From positions 2,610,501 to 2,674,500 of the forward strand of contig JAZGTN010000017.1 in the NCBI GenBank assembly GCA_037783415.1: a stretch of DNA of 64,000 bases, written 5' to 3'. Of the stretch, positions 49,261 through 60,349 are shown piece by piece. Both the position numbers and the translations under genes were made by a program. The notes under the pieces were generated by a model. It searched no databases, was not told the origin of the DNA, and saw only the letters and a program-made list of their open reading frames with translations. Each line of letters starts with the position of its first letter. The first letter of the stretch is position 1. This DNA comes from Leptasterias polaris. Lineage: Eukaryota; Echinodermata; Asteroidea; Forcipulatida; Asteriidae.

Positions 49261-50509
49261 GAATTAAGCCCTATATATTTTTCACAGGTTTGTTATTTCA
49301 TGTGTATGGTTGATAACACAAAACAAGATTGGAGACTATTTTGTCAGCACTAACAATCATGCATATTACCTTAAACTACATACGTCGCATTCGTCTTGTT
49401 TCGGGCCGGCTATAAATTAAAACCAGTGCCTTGTAAGAGATTATAGATTTGTCTATGGGTTGGGTTATGTGGCCGGGTATTATATAATTTCTATTACACC
49501 CATATGTAGGACAGTTGTATTCCTACGTACTCTGGGCAATATTTAAGCCCTCCATGATGTACAGGTTTTTACCGATATACGGGGTTATCATGTACTCTTT
49601 CATACAGCTGTGGGTCTTCAAGGTAAAACTAATTTTTCAAGAGGATTAGGGCCGGTAGTGGATTGAATAATATCGTACCTACAGTCTGAATCCTTACCAT
49701 CTTTTGTTTAGACTGTGCTGACTGCTGGATGTACATATTGAAAGCCTTGGCTGAAGTTATTTTCCGGCATTGCATCACTGATGAAGTAGTCAAGTTACTT
49801 ATAAAAGCGTCATGCAGATATTTCTTATACGTGGGTAATTAAAGTGCTACAATTTATTTTCCTCTGAAATTACCCGACTAACAGTGTAACACGGTTACCC
49901 AACACTTTTTTTGATGCACTCATTTTCCAACAGAGTCCTTGTGAAAGAGTTCCAAAGAGAAATTCTAATAATCAATGCTTTTTTGATTGAATTATCAAAA
50001 TTCAGGAATGAGCTTAAAATTTCCCGTACAAAAAATGAAAAACGGACCCACTACGATAACTATAGAGCAAGCTGGTCGAAACGTTGAGACCTATTAAGAA
50101 CTCACTCCGCGGCAGTGTAGTTAATAACGAGAATTCCCCTCGATCGATAGCGAAAGTAGTAGTCCCGGCCGATTTCCTACCTCCCGCCCAGAACGTGACT
50201 GAGCTGACTCTCCCGAATTCCGAATAATCTACTCCGCGGCAGTAGAATAAATAGCAAGACAAGTTCTCAAAGATCAAAAAGTCTACCTAGCAAGTAGCTA
50301 TACATGTACACATGGTGTTACCGCAAACCAAATATTATACATGGACCCACATGATGTGACGTCATTTGATGTTTTTGGATGCTGTCGAAGACAATGGTAT
50401 CATTTTTAAGACGAATTAATTTGTTCAGCCAATTTTCGTAAGGACTAGGTCGACTCTATTCGAAACTGTGCACCACAAAACTGAATTTCGTTGGAGCCCC
50501 AAAACAAGA

Positions 50510-50660
50510 ATTGTGATAACACTGCGGAAAAATATACTGCTTAGCAGAAACGAGCTACCAGTCAAAATACCATGTTATGTTTTTTGTGACTGGTTATTTT
50601 CTGCTCATTTTTAGTAGCTACTTGGAAAACATAATTTTGGTTCCTAAAGTTCGAACAAGC
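50510..50660. repeat. GCTTAGCAGAAA-type MITE fragment
   Basis: ACTGCTTAGCAGAAACGAGC, ACCAGTCAAAAT and GTGACTGGTTATTTTCTGCT match the body of the 28118-28311 MITE and fold back on themselves. Confidence 0.5.
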
Positions 50661-50819
50661 TGCCACGTTGAATTCTTCTTTTATTAACAGACCCGAAATA
50701 CCTTCCAGTATCAAAAATAAAGAATGCTCATTCAACCAAAAACCAAAAGAAAGTCTGACTAGTTTTGCCTCCCAGCCTCGGTTTGGTAATAATTATGCAG
50801 TCCCTTGTAGTGTACCGTA

Positions 50820-51017
50820 AAACCGTGGATCGACCCACCGCGCCGGGTGCGCCGCGCCATGCCAACGCGGGATAATCAACTTTGACCCCAATGCCTGGTA
50901 GTCAGCAGCGAGTTGGTAACAATTCTGATTACGTACACATGATGTACATGCAGTTCGCTGCGGGCCGGAGATAGCCACACCAGACAGACAACACTGTGTG
51001 AGTGTTATTGTAAACAC
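50820..51017 (+). promoter_or_regulatory. Likely promoter and non-coding first exon of the CxxC-domain gene
   Basis: A CpG-rich stretch (CGCGCCGGGTGCGCCGCGCC) ends in a consensus donor CAC|GTAAGT at 51018. If spliced to the acceptor at 52317, the frame upstream has a stop and no ATG in the exon, which would leave 52363 as the first in-frame ATG. This is inference from composition and splice sites. Confidence 0.4.
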
Positions 51018-51514
51018 GTAAGTTATTTGTCATAAAGTTGTGTTTTTTAAAAGCTTCATGTTCGCCATAATTTCAATTTTACTTTTTAGCAGTCCCTAAA
51101 CTACAGTACTAAAGTTGCGTTGGGCATGCTTTTGCAACGCTCTCTAGCTAGGCCTACACAGTAATACAGTCATGGGGTCGATTGAATTAATTTTAAAACC
51201 TTGTTTACAAAAACAGTGTCAATAACACTGCAGCCTCTCCTCAGTATTTCCTGATGGGTCCGGGTAAGAATAGATACTGCAAATATACTGTGGCCAGATC
51301 ATGGTGAGAAGTGGTAACACACTTGTTATCATATTTACCACACGACATTACAAATCAATAATTATTACAAAAAGAGTAACACTACATACAGGACGACGGT
51401 TAGCATGGATGGGATGGAAGAAGGAAGTAACACATCCTGTGAGTGTGAGGTAACTTCCATGCACTAACTACAGTCTCTAAACAGTTACAGTATGGTATCC
51501 TGGTTGGTTGCAGT

Positions 51515-51720
51515 TATGCCCCGTTTTCTTCATTTCAAAAGTTGGTAAAAAAAGACGTACAATGCATTCTCCATAAAATGTAACTTGAAATGTAATTTTT
51601 TTTATTTTGTCCGATTTATTTATGCTGTGTTCAAAAATTGCCCGCAGGAAGTCCAGTCTCTATGGCTCATTTAAACATGATGTCACACTGACAGGTTACA
51701 TAACATTGTCATACGATTTA
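51515..51720 (+). repeat. TAGACCATG family, decayed copy 4
   Basis: TTCATTTCAAAAGTTGGTAA, GCAGGAAGTCCAGTCTCTAT and GATGTCACACTGACAGGTTA are collinear with the right two thirds of 5184-5520. It lies in the inferred first intron. Confidence 0.6.
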
Positions 51721-52317
51721 TGAAGAAACAAGTTTTATAGTCATTAGTTTCCGATCATTTTCAATGAAGTTGTACTTTATTTTGCCAACTGTGGTTTGCA
51801 ACTTCTTTATTTAGCTGTTCTCCCATTATAATAAATGCAATAATACTAATACTGTAATGGAGATAGTCATCTTGGATTACAAAATGATGCACTTTTTCCC
51901 CACTTTAATACTTTCAATCATCTTGTGGACAGGCTCTTCGGATCATGAGCAATGGGTGAATTATAATCTAATCAAACCAATTGGACTTTTTGAGTATTGT
52001 GCTATCACAACTTCATTGCTTGAGTTTTTAAGTATTTCTTAATAACTGTTTGATATTTCTATCTGTTTATATAATTTATTGCTGGTGCTCCTTTTAGATT
52101 TTAATGGCTGTTTTTTGTAAACTCTGCTTTTAGCCGCTGTATTGCGGTATTTTAATAAACCGTAATAATAATAATGATTTTCTTTTTGTTGCATCATTGT
52201 TTTACGGTCAATCCAGGACAACTGACTTCGAAAACACGAAGGGAATCCTGTTAATATCGTCTAACTGAGCAAATTTCATTAAGTATCAAAACTGAAGTCA
52301 ATTTGATTATTCCACAG

Positions 52318-55300
52318 ACCAACAGCCTGAACAAAAATCTATCGCAGAAAGTAAAATACAATATGTGCTCCGCGGAGACCATGAAAATGCAGACAATAAA
52401 TCTAATCCATGCACCCAGTAAAGTTTGTTTTGTCTGCCAAAAGCTCACCGATTTAGGGAGCAAAATTTCCACAAACCGGGGTCACCTTGACATACAAGAG
52501 ACTTTGAGGAAGTACATTAGCCTAGACATTCCTGACGGTTGGATGTGTCGCTCTTGCAAAAGGAGACTGCATGGGATCAAGAGGAAGGTCGACATGTTTA
52601 GAAAGTCTGTCCTGGACGCTCAGCGCAAGTTTCGACAGCAGGAACTTGGCAAGAACACCATACCAGCAGATGGAACCCTCCATAAGAACAATCAGGATAC
52701 CGGCATCAGAAAGGTACGTCTTAAACTACGGGTCAGTCCTGTAGGGAGAGGGTTTGATCAAGGATTAAAATCTCACCCAAATAGCCTGTTGTTTCTTTGG
52801 CCCTGTAGGACCCTCGAAAGCACTACTTCAGTCAGTGCTTATCAAACATCAATGTTACTTTAACCCAGAAATATGTGTAAATCCCAGATTCAATTAGTTG
52901 CAGTTACCGCTGCTAATTATAGGATTCTAAAGAAACTGTGTCAAAATTAGGTTCTATAATCCCCATTTGTGCAAGGAGGAAGTCTGTAAATCTTGCACAA
53001 TTTAACACCCTGTAAAGTCAGCAGCTTTAGCTTTAGACCTACCTTCATACAGAGGCGCCAACTCTCCCTGATTCTGCAGAAAGTTCCCTATTAAGAATAA
53101 ACCAATTGTCTTTCCCTGTTCTAATGGATTAATTTGACAATCTCCCTGATTATGGAAACTTTTCCCCGTTATCTTGATTGCAATTATAAATATCTCCCTG
53201 GTTGTGTTATATTATACATGTACAACATCTCCCAGATTGCAAGATGCCAATTCTGGCAGCTCTGCTACATGTATCTATCTACGTACATGTACCAGGACTG
53301 GTTTTACACTGACACCGAAGTCTGATGTACCGGGCCTATCTGTGCTTTCTGAGTCCTGCGGAAAAATGAAATCCAACAGGATACTTGGGTGGGATTTGAA
53401 ATCCCGACCCCCCATGAGTTTGAATCCTGCAGGTACTGCAACAACGTCATGGATTAAACAAATGCCTTGAGGATAACAAAAAATTGTCTTGGTTGGTTTT
53501 ACTTTTAGACTAGTGTGTAATAAGCACTGTTTACTCTATGTATACTCAATGTGTACTCAGTGTATGGACCCATTGCACAACGCGGAACGCACGTTGAACA
53601 TGATGCGCGCCCTTCCATTTTGGGAGTCAACTCTATGATTCTTGTGTACAGTTTGACCAAAATGGAAGGGTGTGCATCCTGTTCGAGCGTGCATTCCGCA
53701 TTGTGCAATGGGTCACAGTGAATTTTCGATGTACACTCAATGTGTACTGGGTGTATACTTGAAGTAGACTCAGTGTAAGCTTTCTCAGTGTGAACTCGAT
53801 GAGTCGACGTATACTCAGTAAATACTTGATGTATATTCGGTGTACACTGGATGTATGCACAGCTGAGTGTATACTTGATGTATACTCAATGTATACCCAG
53901 TGTTCTGTATAGTGTACATGATTGATATACATGTACTCAGTGTTTTTTCAAGTCCTGCAGGAAAGTAATCCCATATTCTTTTAGTTTTGTACAAGCACAC
54001 CCCTGTTAAAGTTATCTGATCATACTTTCTCTGAATGAATAGAAGCATTTAATTCATGCTTTGTTCTGTCTGTGGATTAAAATGCCAAAGCCATCAGCTG
54101 ACCAAGTGTGCTCTCAAAATGCGGTGCCCCATGGCCCAACTTTATGGCTCTGCTAAACACAGAGCAATTCTGCACTTTCAGGATAAAATGTGTACAAATG
54201 TATAAGGGGAAGGATGATTAGCTTTATGTGAAGTTTGGTTCGCACATGCACGCAAGGAAACATTTCTTCTCATTTATTCTTAGGTGTTTATCAAATTACA
54301 ATGAACAGACGGAGCCAAAGAGTTTAAACTAAAAAGCAAACCAATCACGTTTTGGCAATCTTTCCAACTAAAAAGCACAGAGACTTTCTCAAAATAGAAC
54401 CAGAAAAATACATAAATAGCATAAACTCAAAATTTATGCCCAAACCAACCACATTTGACAGCAGACCATGCATACCAATTTTATCATGTTCATACTCATG
54501 AAAGGCTTATCACTATTATTTTTTTGCTACATTCAGAATCTGGAGATCTTTGTTCTCACTGAAAAAAGTTCTGCTACTGGGCTGAAGGGCTCAATGGTCA
54601 AAGCAAAACGACCCCAGCAGAAACCAGTGTTCAGAACCATCTTTCCCAAGTCTATGCCAGGCACACTGGCTCCCAAGCAAGAGGACTCTGCTCAGCAAGC
54701 AGACAAAGATCCCGGTACAGGTTCATCTGGCCAGATTGCCGAGTGTCCGCCCGCAGAAGATGAACCTAGTAATGCTGTAGATCATTCCTACGCCGTCAGA
54801 AAGGGTCAAACAAAAGAGGTGATCCTACCAAAAGAGGTCAAATTGTTACAGGGAGTGCTGGCGAGAACTCCGACCCTTATAGACAGGGCACAGCACCATT
54901 GCCTACTGAGTGCCGTGCAAAGTCAATCAACGGACATCATTGTCACTGAACTTTTGAGAATCCCCGCTCTCCGGGAGAACCTAGTGGGTGTATTGTCTGA
55001 TCAACTCGGCAGTCGCCCGGGCAAGCAGAGGGGGAACAAGATGGGGGAAACGTCTGTGTTGATGCTGAATGATTTCATGGAACTAAAGATGCATTCCTGG
55101 GAGGACATCATTTGTGAGTTTATCAAAAAGTACCCGGAGCTGGTGGAGATCCTCCTGAAGATCATGCTTAGTCCTGAGGCTCGCAAGTGCGCCACGAAAA
55201 TCCAGCAGGTAATTCCTAAGTTGGCTACTGTGTATGGGATTGTGCTGCAACACCGCAACCATGAGCTGAGTCGTGTCCAACGTCTGGTCGGTTGCCTCTT

Positions 55301-57182
55301 TGCGGACAATACCGTGGAGCAAAAGGTAAATGTTGTTCAGCTCAATGAGATCCAACAAGTGGAGCAGGTTGTGTGGTTCTTGTTAGAACTTGGCAGAACT
55401 TAGCGGTTCCAACTTTGTTCAAGCTAATGAATCCTTTTCAGGGGCTCCTCACTTAAATTTTACACCAAATGAGACATAACAATTCATATAAGTAGTCACG
55501 GTTGGCCAATTCAAAAGTCGCCTCAAAACACATCTCACCGTCTATCAGTAATTTCCGTTGGTATTTTATTTGTATCTTCATGTTTTCTCATTCCTTTAAA
55601 GCGCTTAGGGACTTAACAGTGATATGCGCTATACAAAAACGGTATATTATTATTATTATACTTACATGTAGATGAAACTGTTATATATTTTTTTATAATG
55701 AAAGAAGTTCTGTACTTGTTGGCATGTCTTGGCCGAGCAGTCAAGTGCACTGGACTCAAACTCTGGTGTTTGTGATCATCAGAGTGTGGATTTGAGTCCC
55801 GACCTTGACACTTCAGCAAGACCTTCAGCAAGACACTTAACCGCTTCGTCCTTTGATGGGATTTAAAGCTGTTGGTCGTGTGTGTGTTGTCTAATGCATG
55901 TAAAAAGAACCCAGTGACATTTTGAAAAGACAAGGAGTTTTCAGGTTGTTTCTGGCAGGGTCTAGTAGCACAACCTCACCTTGTACCTTGTAAGTTTTAT
56001 ATTATATGGTTAATTCTTCTCATTAAATCCTTCTTAACAAGCTCCACCAAATTTGTTATTTCAGTGCCAGGAGTGTCATTTATGACAGACATAAATATCC
56101 AATTTATTTTTTATTTTTTACTAATTACCTATTTCTGTTAATAATGGGGGTGACAGGGTTCTGCCCACGGTGGTCGGTGCCGGAAAACCCGACCGGCACT
56201 CATGATTCCCCGACCACCACTGGCAGAATTTTTTCGTTTTCCGACCACCACACATTTTCCCTTTTTTCCCCCATTTTCTTCAAAATATTTTGAACAAGTG
56301 TAAAACAAATTATTTACCAGTAAACAGTTTTATCCAAAGTTTCGAGTAGCCTACTTCTTTGGTTTGAGTCTATTTTAATGATCCAGGATCAAGCATCACA
56401 TAATACATTATATCCAACACACGAAATCCGCATTTATTTCGCAATGGTTTCCAGTCACGCTGATTATAGCTTTACTCTTGGAAAAACATGATACCAGTTT
56501 CATCACGGTGCGTACCCTATTCTATTGCGTTTAATACAACGGAAATGAGCTGCAGAGTAAGCACCATGCTATAGATGCTGTAAAGTGTTTTCCCATGGCG
56601 TTAAAGGCGTGCGCGCACTGAGGGCCTACATTCAAGGCACAGCTACAGGGCGCACGTGTGTAACCACTTCGTGCACGATCGACAGGAAATTGACTTGACT
56701 GTACTAGGAAAAAAAAATTCCGCCACTAAACAAATCCTGGGCAGAACCCTGGGGTGATAGACACATTCATATGAGCTCTTCTTTGAGGTGCAGACTGCAG
56801 AGTTTTTTTTACTCATCTCTTAAATCTTCCCAGAACCACCACTTCCGATGGTGACACAACCGTCATCTGAGACCTTTATTACTTTACTTTACCATCCACT
56901 CCATTCAAAAGCATCAAATTTAACTTCCACTCAAAAAAACAACAACAATGTTGTGGTCTTGGTTTCATTCCTGTATAGGTGTACGACAGACTGAACAAGC
57001 TCGGCGTCTGCTCCAGTTACAATCGGATGCAACAAATGAGACGAGGAGTCGCAGCCCTATACACCCCGATCGAGTCCAACTCAAAGAAACGAAAAGCTCA
57101 GAAATACGCGGGTACGCCGGGTTTCTCTGAGGTCGGGGAGATGTTCGATCGGGAAACGGACGTCCTCAGGCGTGCGAGGTGA
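52318..57182 (+). CDS. Three-exon gene for a CxxC-domain protein, possibly transposon-derived (DUF6589-like neighbourhood)
   Basis: Exons 52318-52713, 54537-55325 and 56979-57182 join in phase 0 throughout (AAG|GTACGT; TTCAG|AAT; AAG|GTAAAT; TATAG|GTG). The first ATG is at 52363, giving 447 residues. Residues 22-65 carry CFVC...MCRSC, a CxxC-x36-CxxC likely zinc site, followed by a basic helix (KRRLHGIKRKVDMFRK). The middle exon (118-380) is a linker rich in Gln, Pro and Lys, then a helical region (LPKEVKLLQGVLARTPTLID, FIKKYPELVEILLKIMLSPE). The last exon starts VYDRLNKLGVCSSYNRMQQM. N-terminal two-CxxC domains and (R/L)LxKLGxC motifs occur together in large invertebrate families of DUF6589 type, thought to derive from transposons. 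The match is from memory. The DUF6589 catalytic-like body is absent, so this is either a short relative or a domesticated fragment. A nuclear DNA- or RNA-binding role is plausible but unproven. Confidence 0.65.
53525..53945. repeat. Degenerate TGTATACTCAGTG minisatellite in intron 1 of the CxxC gene
   Basis: About 13-bp units of the type TGTATACTCAATG/TGTACTTGATG are repeated with variation on both sides of an inserted hairpin element (53567-53714). Confidence 0.75.
53567..53714. mobile_element. Hairpin MITE nested in the minisatellite (148 bp)
   Basis: GACCCATTGCACAACGCGGA on the left and TTCCGCATTGTGCAATGGGTC at the right are inverted ends. Pairing runs inward through GCGCGCCCTTCCATTTTGG and CCAAAATGGAAGGGTGTGC. 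The arms are about 62 bases and the loop is about 25. Confidence 0.85.
55486..55665 (+). mobile_element. LINE 3' end (truncated)
   Basis: CAATTCAAAAGTCGCCTCAA reads QFKSRLKTHL, the usual end of LINE reverse transcriptase ORFs. It is followed by AAAGCGCTTAGGGACTT, ATATGCGCTATACAAAA and a TATTATTATT tail, typical of L2/CR1-like 3' ends. It lies in intron 2 of the CxxC gene. Confidence 0.75.
55720..55975 (+). repeat. tRNA-derived SINE, family D
   Basis: TGTCTTGGCCGAGCAGTCAA (A box with a class II tRNA-like form), GTGTTTGTGATCATCAGAGTG (long variable-arm-like hairpin) and GGATTTGAGTCCCGACCT (B box) are followed by GCAAGACACTTAACCGCTTC. It looks derived from a Leu/Ser-type tRNA. It sits right after the LINE tail. 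Confidence 0.75.
56154..56750. mobile_element. hAT-like non-autonomous element (597 bp)
   Basis: The ends CAGGGTTCTGCCCACGG and CCTGGGCAGAACCCT are inverted repeats starting CAGGG, as in hAT elements. GGGGTGA lies directly outside both ends (56147-56153 and 56751-56757), close to the 8-bp hAT duplication. No ORF is inside. It lies in intron 2 of the CxxC gene. Confidence 0.75.
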
Positions 57183-57447
57183 TGCAGGCTGACTGCCATG
57201 GTGCTGGTGTCTTGTTTTTTGTTTTCCCCATTCAAATACATGCAACCAAATTCGGACAGTTAGGAAGATTAGGCTGCCCCCTTTTCTTTTGGTTCACAAG
57301 ATAGGTAGTCATTGGTGCTGTGGAACAAAGGGAACACGACAGACAGTGTGGGATCGTGATAAAGGTTTACTCTACTGTGCCTGATCAAAATGTAGGTAGT
57401 GGAGACAACTGAATTTCAGGAAGCGTACAAATTACCTTGATATACCT

Positions 57448-57945
57448 GTTCATGAAGCCCTGCCTACCATGGCATCTGCCTTATCACCTCCAATAGACCT
57501 ATCCATTAAGCCCCGCCCACCTTGCATCTGCAATATGGCCTTCTATACATCTATCAATTAAGCCTAGCCCACTATGGCATCGTCTTTATAGCCTCCATTA
57601 TACCTGTCTTTTATGCCCCGCCTACCATGGCATCTTCCATATATAGCCTCCATTTAACTAGTTCATTAAGCCCCGCCCACCATGGCATCTGCCATTTAGC
57701 CTTCAATACATACTATCAATTAAGCCCCGCCCACTATGGCATCATCCCTAGGGGCCTCCATTAGACCTGTCGATTAAGCCCCGCCCACAATGGCATCTAC
57801 CATAATAATAGCCTCCAATAGAACTGTCCATTAAGCCCCGCCCACCATGGCCTCTTCCATTTAGCCTCCATTACACCTGTTGATTAATCCCAGTTCACCA
57901 TGGCATCTACCATAATGGCCTCCTATAGACCATGTATTCTGTGAC
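57448..57945 (+). repeat. About 53-bp minisatellite, nine units, rich in CCCCGCCC
   Basis: Units read ATTAAGCCCCGCCCACCATG, GCATCTGCCAT, TAGCCTCCATTAGACCTGTC with small changes. It begins 270 bases after the stop of the CxxC gene, so it may lie in its 3' UTR. The CCCCGCCC core is also a GC-box sequence. Confidence 0.85.
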
Positions 57946-58168
57946 TACATGTTTACAGAAAGAACCAGAGAGACTGGACATCCTGCAGGCGGGATTCGTA
58001 CACATCTTAATTGGAAGAAAACATTAAATCTTATATTTTATGGAGATTGCACTGATTTTTATCAAGTGTTGATATGAAGAAGTGTTGATATATTGTTACT
58101 TTATATAACTCTCGAGTTTATATGGAAATTACTTTACAAAATGTAAATTTTCCCGTAATATATGACCA

Positions 58169-58316
58169 GGGGTCGATTTCACAAAGCACTAAGATTCATC
58201 TTAAGATGAGTTATCAGTATCACCATAGTGATTTGTATTGTGACATCACTCTTTGCTTAGCAATTGCGATGGATATGCAGTTACGATCAATCTTAACTCT
58301 TTGTGAAATCGAGCCC
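58169..58316. mobile_element. MITE, GATTTCACAAAG family, copy 3
   Basis: GGGTCGATTTCACAAAGCAC to CTCTTTGTGAAATCGAGCCC, nearly identical to 30398-30546 including ATTCATCTTAAGATGAGTTA and GTGATTTGTATTGTGA. Confidence 0.8.
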
Positions 58317-58321
58317 AGTGG

Positions 58322-58425
58322 ACATAGTGGACATGGTGGAGTATCTTGCCTGCCAAAAAGGCCCTGGAATTTACAAGGACACTCTGTTTGTTTTCAAAGG
58401 TTAGATGGTCTATACCCAAGGTTCG
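58322..58425 (-). repeat. TAGACCATG family, truncated copy 5
   Basis: On the minus strand this reads TATAGACCATCTAACC, GTAAATTCCAGGGCC and TTTGGCAGGCAAGATACT, the first 100 bases of the family. It abuts the MITE at 58169-58316. Confidence 0.65.
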
Positions 58426-58595
58426 TCTGATTAACAATACAGAAAAATCTGCCACTGGTTTCTTCAGTCTCAGAGGTGAAGTGTGTTGTCCTGCACATAA
58501 AATGCAAAACCTAGCAATCCAAACGACTGCAATTTGTCAATATTTTGTAAAAGTAGTGAAAGGATTTTCACAGTTTTTTCAGAAATGTTGAGATG

Positions 58596-59158
58596 CAGTC
58601 AGTGCACGTACAACATTGGTAAAATTGAAAATATAAATGTTCACAGATTTGCACATAACTTATATGACATAAAGATGGTCATGGTGGAAAACTTACCTAG
58701 AAATAGTTTTGCTTGAAATGCTTTAGCTTATAGACGATGTGACCTCTGACGTCATTTGAAAATCATAACATGATGCGCGCGCATGTCGCCGGGCAAAACC
58801 TTTGTGTACTTGACAGCCAGCTAGAAAGTACACGCAATATTACCGTGACTACGCGTCTTTTTGCCCGGCGGAACATGACTTGGACAACAGACTTGTCAAC
58901 AGAGGGCGATTTGAATGTAAACAGAGGTCACATCGTCTATAGGAAATGAGTAAAACCGTTAGTCTTTATCAGGCGTGATAGAATCCGATGTTTGAAAACA
59001 GTGAAAATATATAATGGGGTTGCGACTGTTTTCATGTGACACCGAAGACCGATTTACCTTAAACTTTCACAGGTTTGTTGTTTCATGTATATGTTAGGTC
59101 ACATCAATTGTGGATACTGGTCTTTGACAATTACCAATGTTGTACATGTGCATTAAGG
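58596..59158 (+). repeat. Dispersed repeat, GGTCTTTGACA family, copy 3, interrupted
   Basis: ACAACATTGGTAAAATTG, GTCATGGTGGAAAACTTACC, GATGTTTGAAAACAGTGAAA, GACCGATTTACCTTAAACTT and TGGTCTTTGACAATTACCAA lie in order. A 209-bp MITE splits it at 58731-58939. Confidence 0.7.
58731..58939. mobile_element. TIR MITE nested in a repeat (209 bp)
   Basis: TAGACGATGTGACCTCTG and CAGAGGTCACATCGTCTA are perfect inverted ends with TA outside each. CGCCGGGCAAAA and TTTTTGCCCGGCG form an inner inverted pair. The TAGAC-ATGTGACCT ends resemble those of the TAGACCATG family. Confidence 0.85.
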
Positions 59159-59159
59159 G

Positions 59160-60140
59160 AAAGCTATGTGGATTAATCTACTTATAGATTCATTATACCA
59201 CCAGTGCAATCGGCTCATAGTTTCCTTCTTGGTGTATATGTGTGTAAACCAGGCATGCAACTTATCAGCCGATTGATTCCTTTCTGGGTTTTTTGTTTCC
59301 TTTTTCGAATCAAACATTGCCATTGAAACCTGGAAAACATTGTTCAAAGCTGTGTGTGCTTGGCAGTTCCTCTTTTTTATTTCAAGTACAAGTAACATGT
59401 TTTTTTTTTTGCGAAATCAGAAAGAACTGTGATAATTTTATCAGAAACAAAATTGGTAAACACAAGCACAAGGTCCAATTTGTTAACTCATCGATGAAAT
59501 TCTCATGATGAAACGTCCAGTTACAGAACAAACTAACGGCAGTGTGAAGAAATTAATTCTACAACCGTTTAGAGGTATATCAACAATTTATACGAACCTT
59601 CACATTTATATACATGTAGTTCTGTCTGAATTCTTTTGATGAGAACGTGTCATTTATGTGGGAATGATGGCCAAAGAATCCGCTCTTGTTTTGTAGGAGG
59701 ACAGTAAATGAAATAATTATGCAAATGACCATAAATGAATCGGTTTATCATTATCATAATATGTCGCTGCCTTTCCATTTCTACACATTTTGTTCTAGAT
59801 GGTGTACCCCCCCCCCCCCCCCCCCCCCTTTGTATAGTGTTCTGGGAATCTCAGAAATTCTTTCGAGGGTTTGAGGAGAGGGGGGCTGGGGTTGGGGTAC
59901 TTCTGTAGAAGAGGAAAAAGTTGTGTGTTCAAGTACGTGAACATCGGGGGAGGGGGGGGGGGGGGGGGGGGGACACAGGGGACATGGTATGTAGCTGTAC
60001 AACTTTAAGAGTTGGTTTTGAATTGTTGAAGGAGGATTGTCTTAGTTTTGTTTTTAAGTCAAGAATTGATAGTTAACTTTATTTAAATTTGGCTGTTTTT
60101 ATATTCTAATAATGTTCTCAATCATTTAGTAATTTAATTT
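59160..60140. other. Intergenic with paired C and G tracts
   Basis: No gene seen. A 22-base C run (59807-59828) and, 120 bases on, a 21-base G run (59952-59972) could pair with each other. Confidence 0.5.
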
Positions 60141-60149
60141 TAACTTTGA

Positions 60150-60232
60150 TGTTTGTAGCTGCTGGGCACCTCTGAAAAACAGTGTTTCCCAGGGTAAAGA
60201 AGAAATAAATAAATAAATAAATAAATAAACGT
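60150..60232 (+). mobile_element. LINE 3' tail
   Basis: GCTGCTGGGCACCTCTG and CAGTGTTTCCCAGGGTAAAG precede an AAATAAATAAAT tail, a usual non-LTR retrotransposon 3' end. No coding part remains. Confidence 0.55.
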
Positions 60233-60349
60233 AAAATTTGAACTGTATTATAAAACAATTTAAAAAAATTTGTTTAAGATATTTAAAAAAGTAAGGATTG
60301 TTTTCATGTTTTGGTGTTTACTGTTTACGAAGTTATAGTTAAAACAAAA

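Noticed and set aside
53633..54048. Minus-strand ORFs rich in YTLSIHRVYT repeats
   Set aside because: They follow the TGTATACTCAGTG minisatellite and have no independent support.
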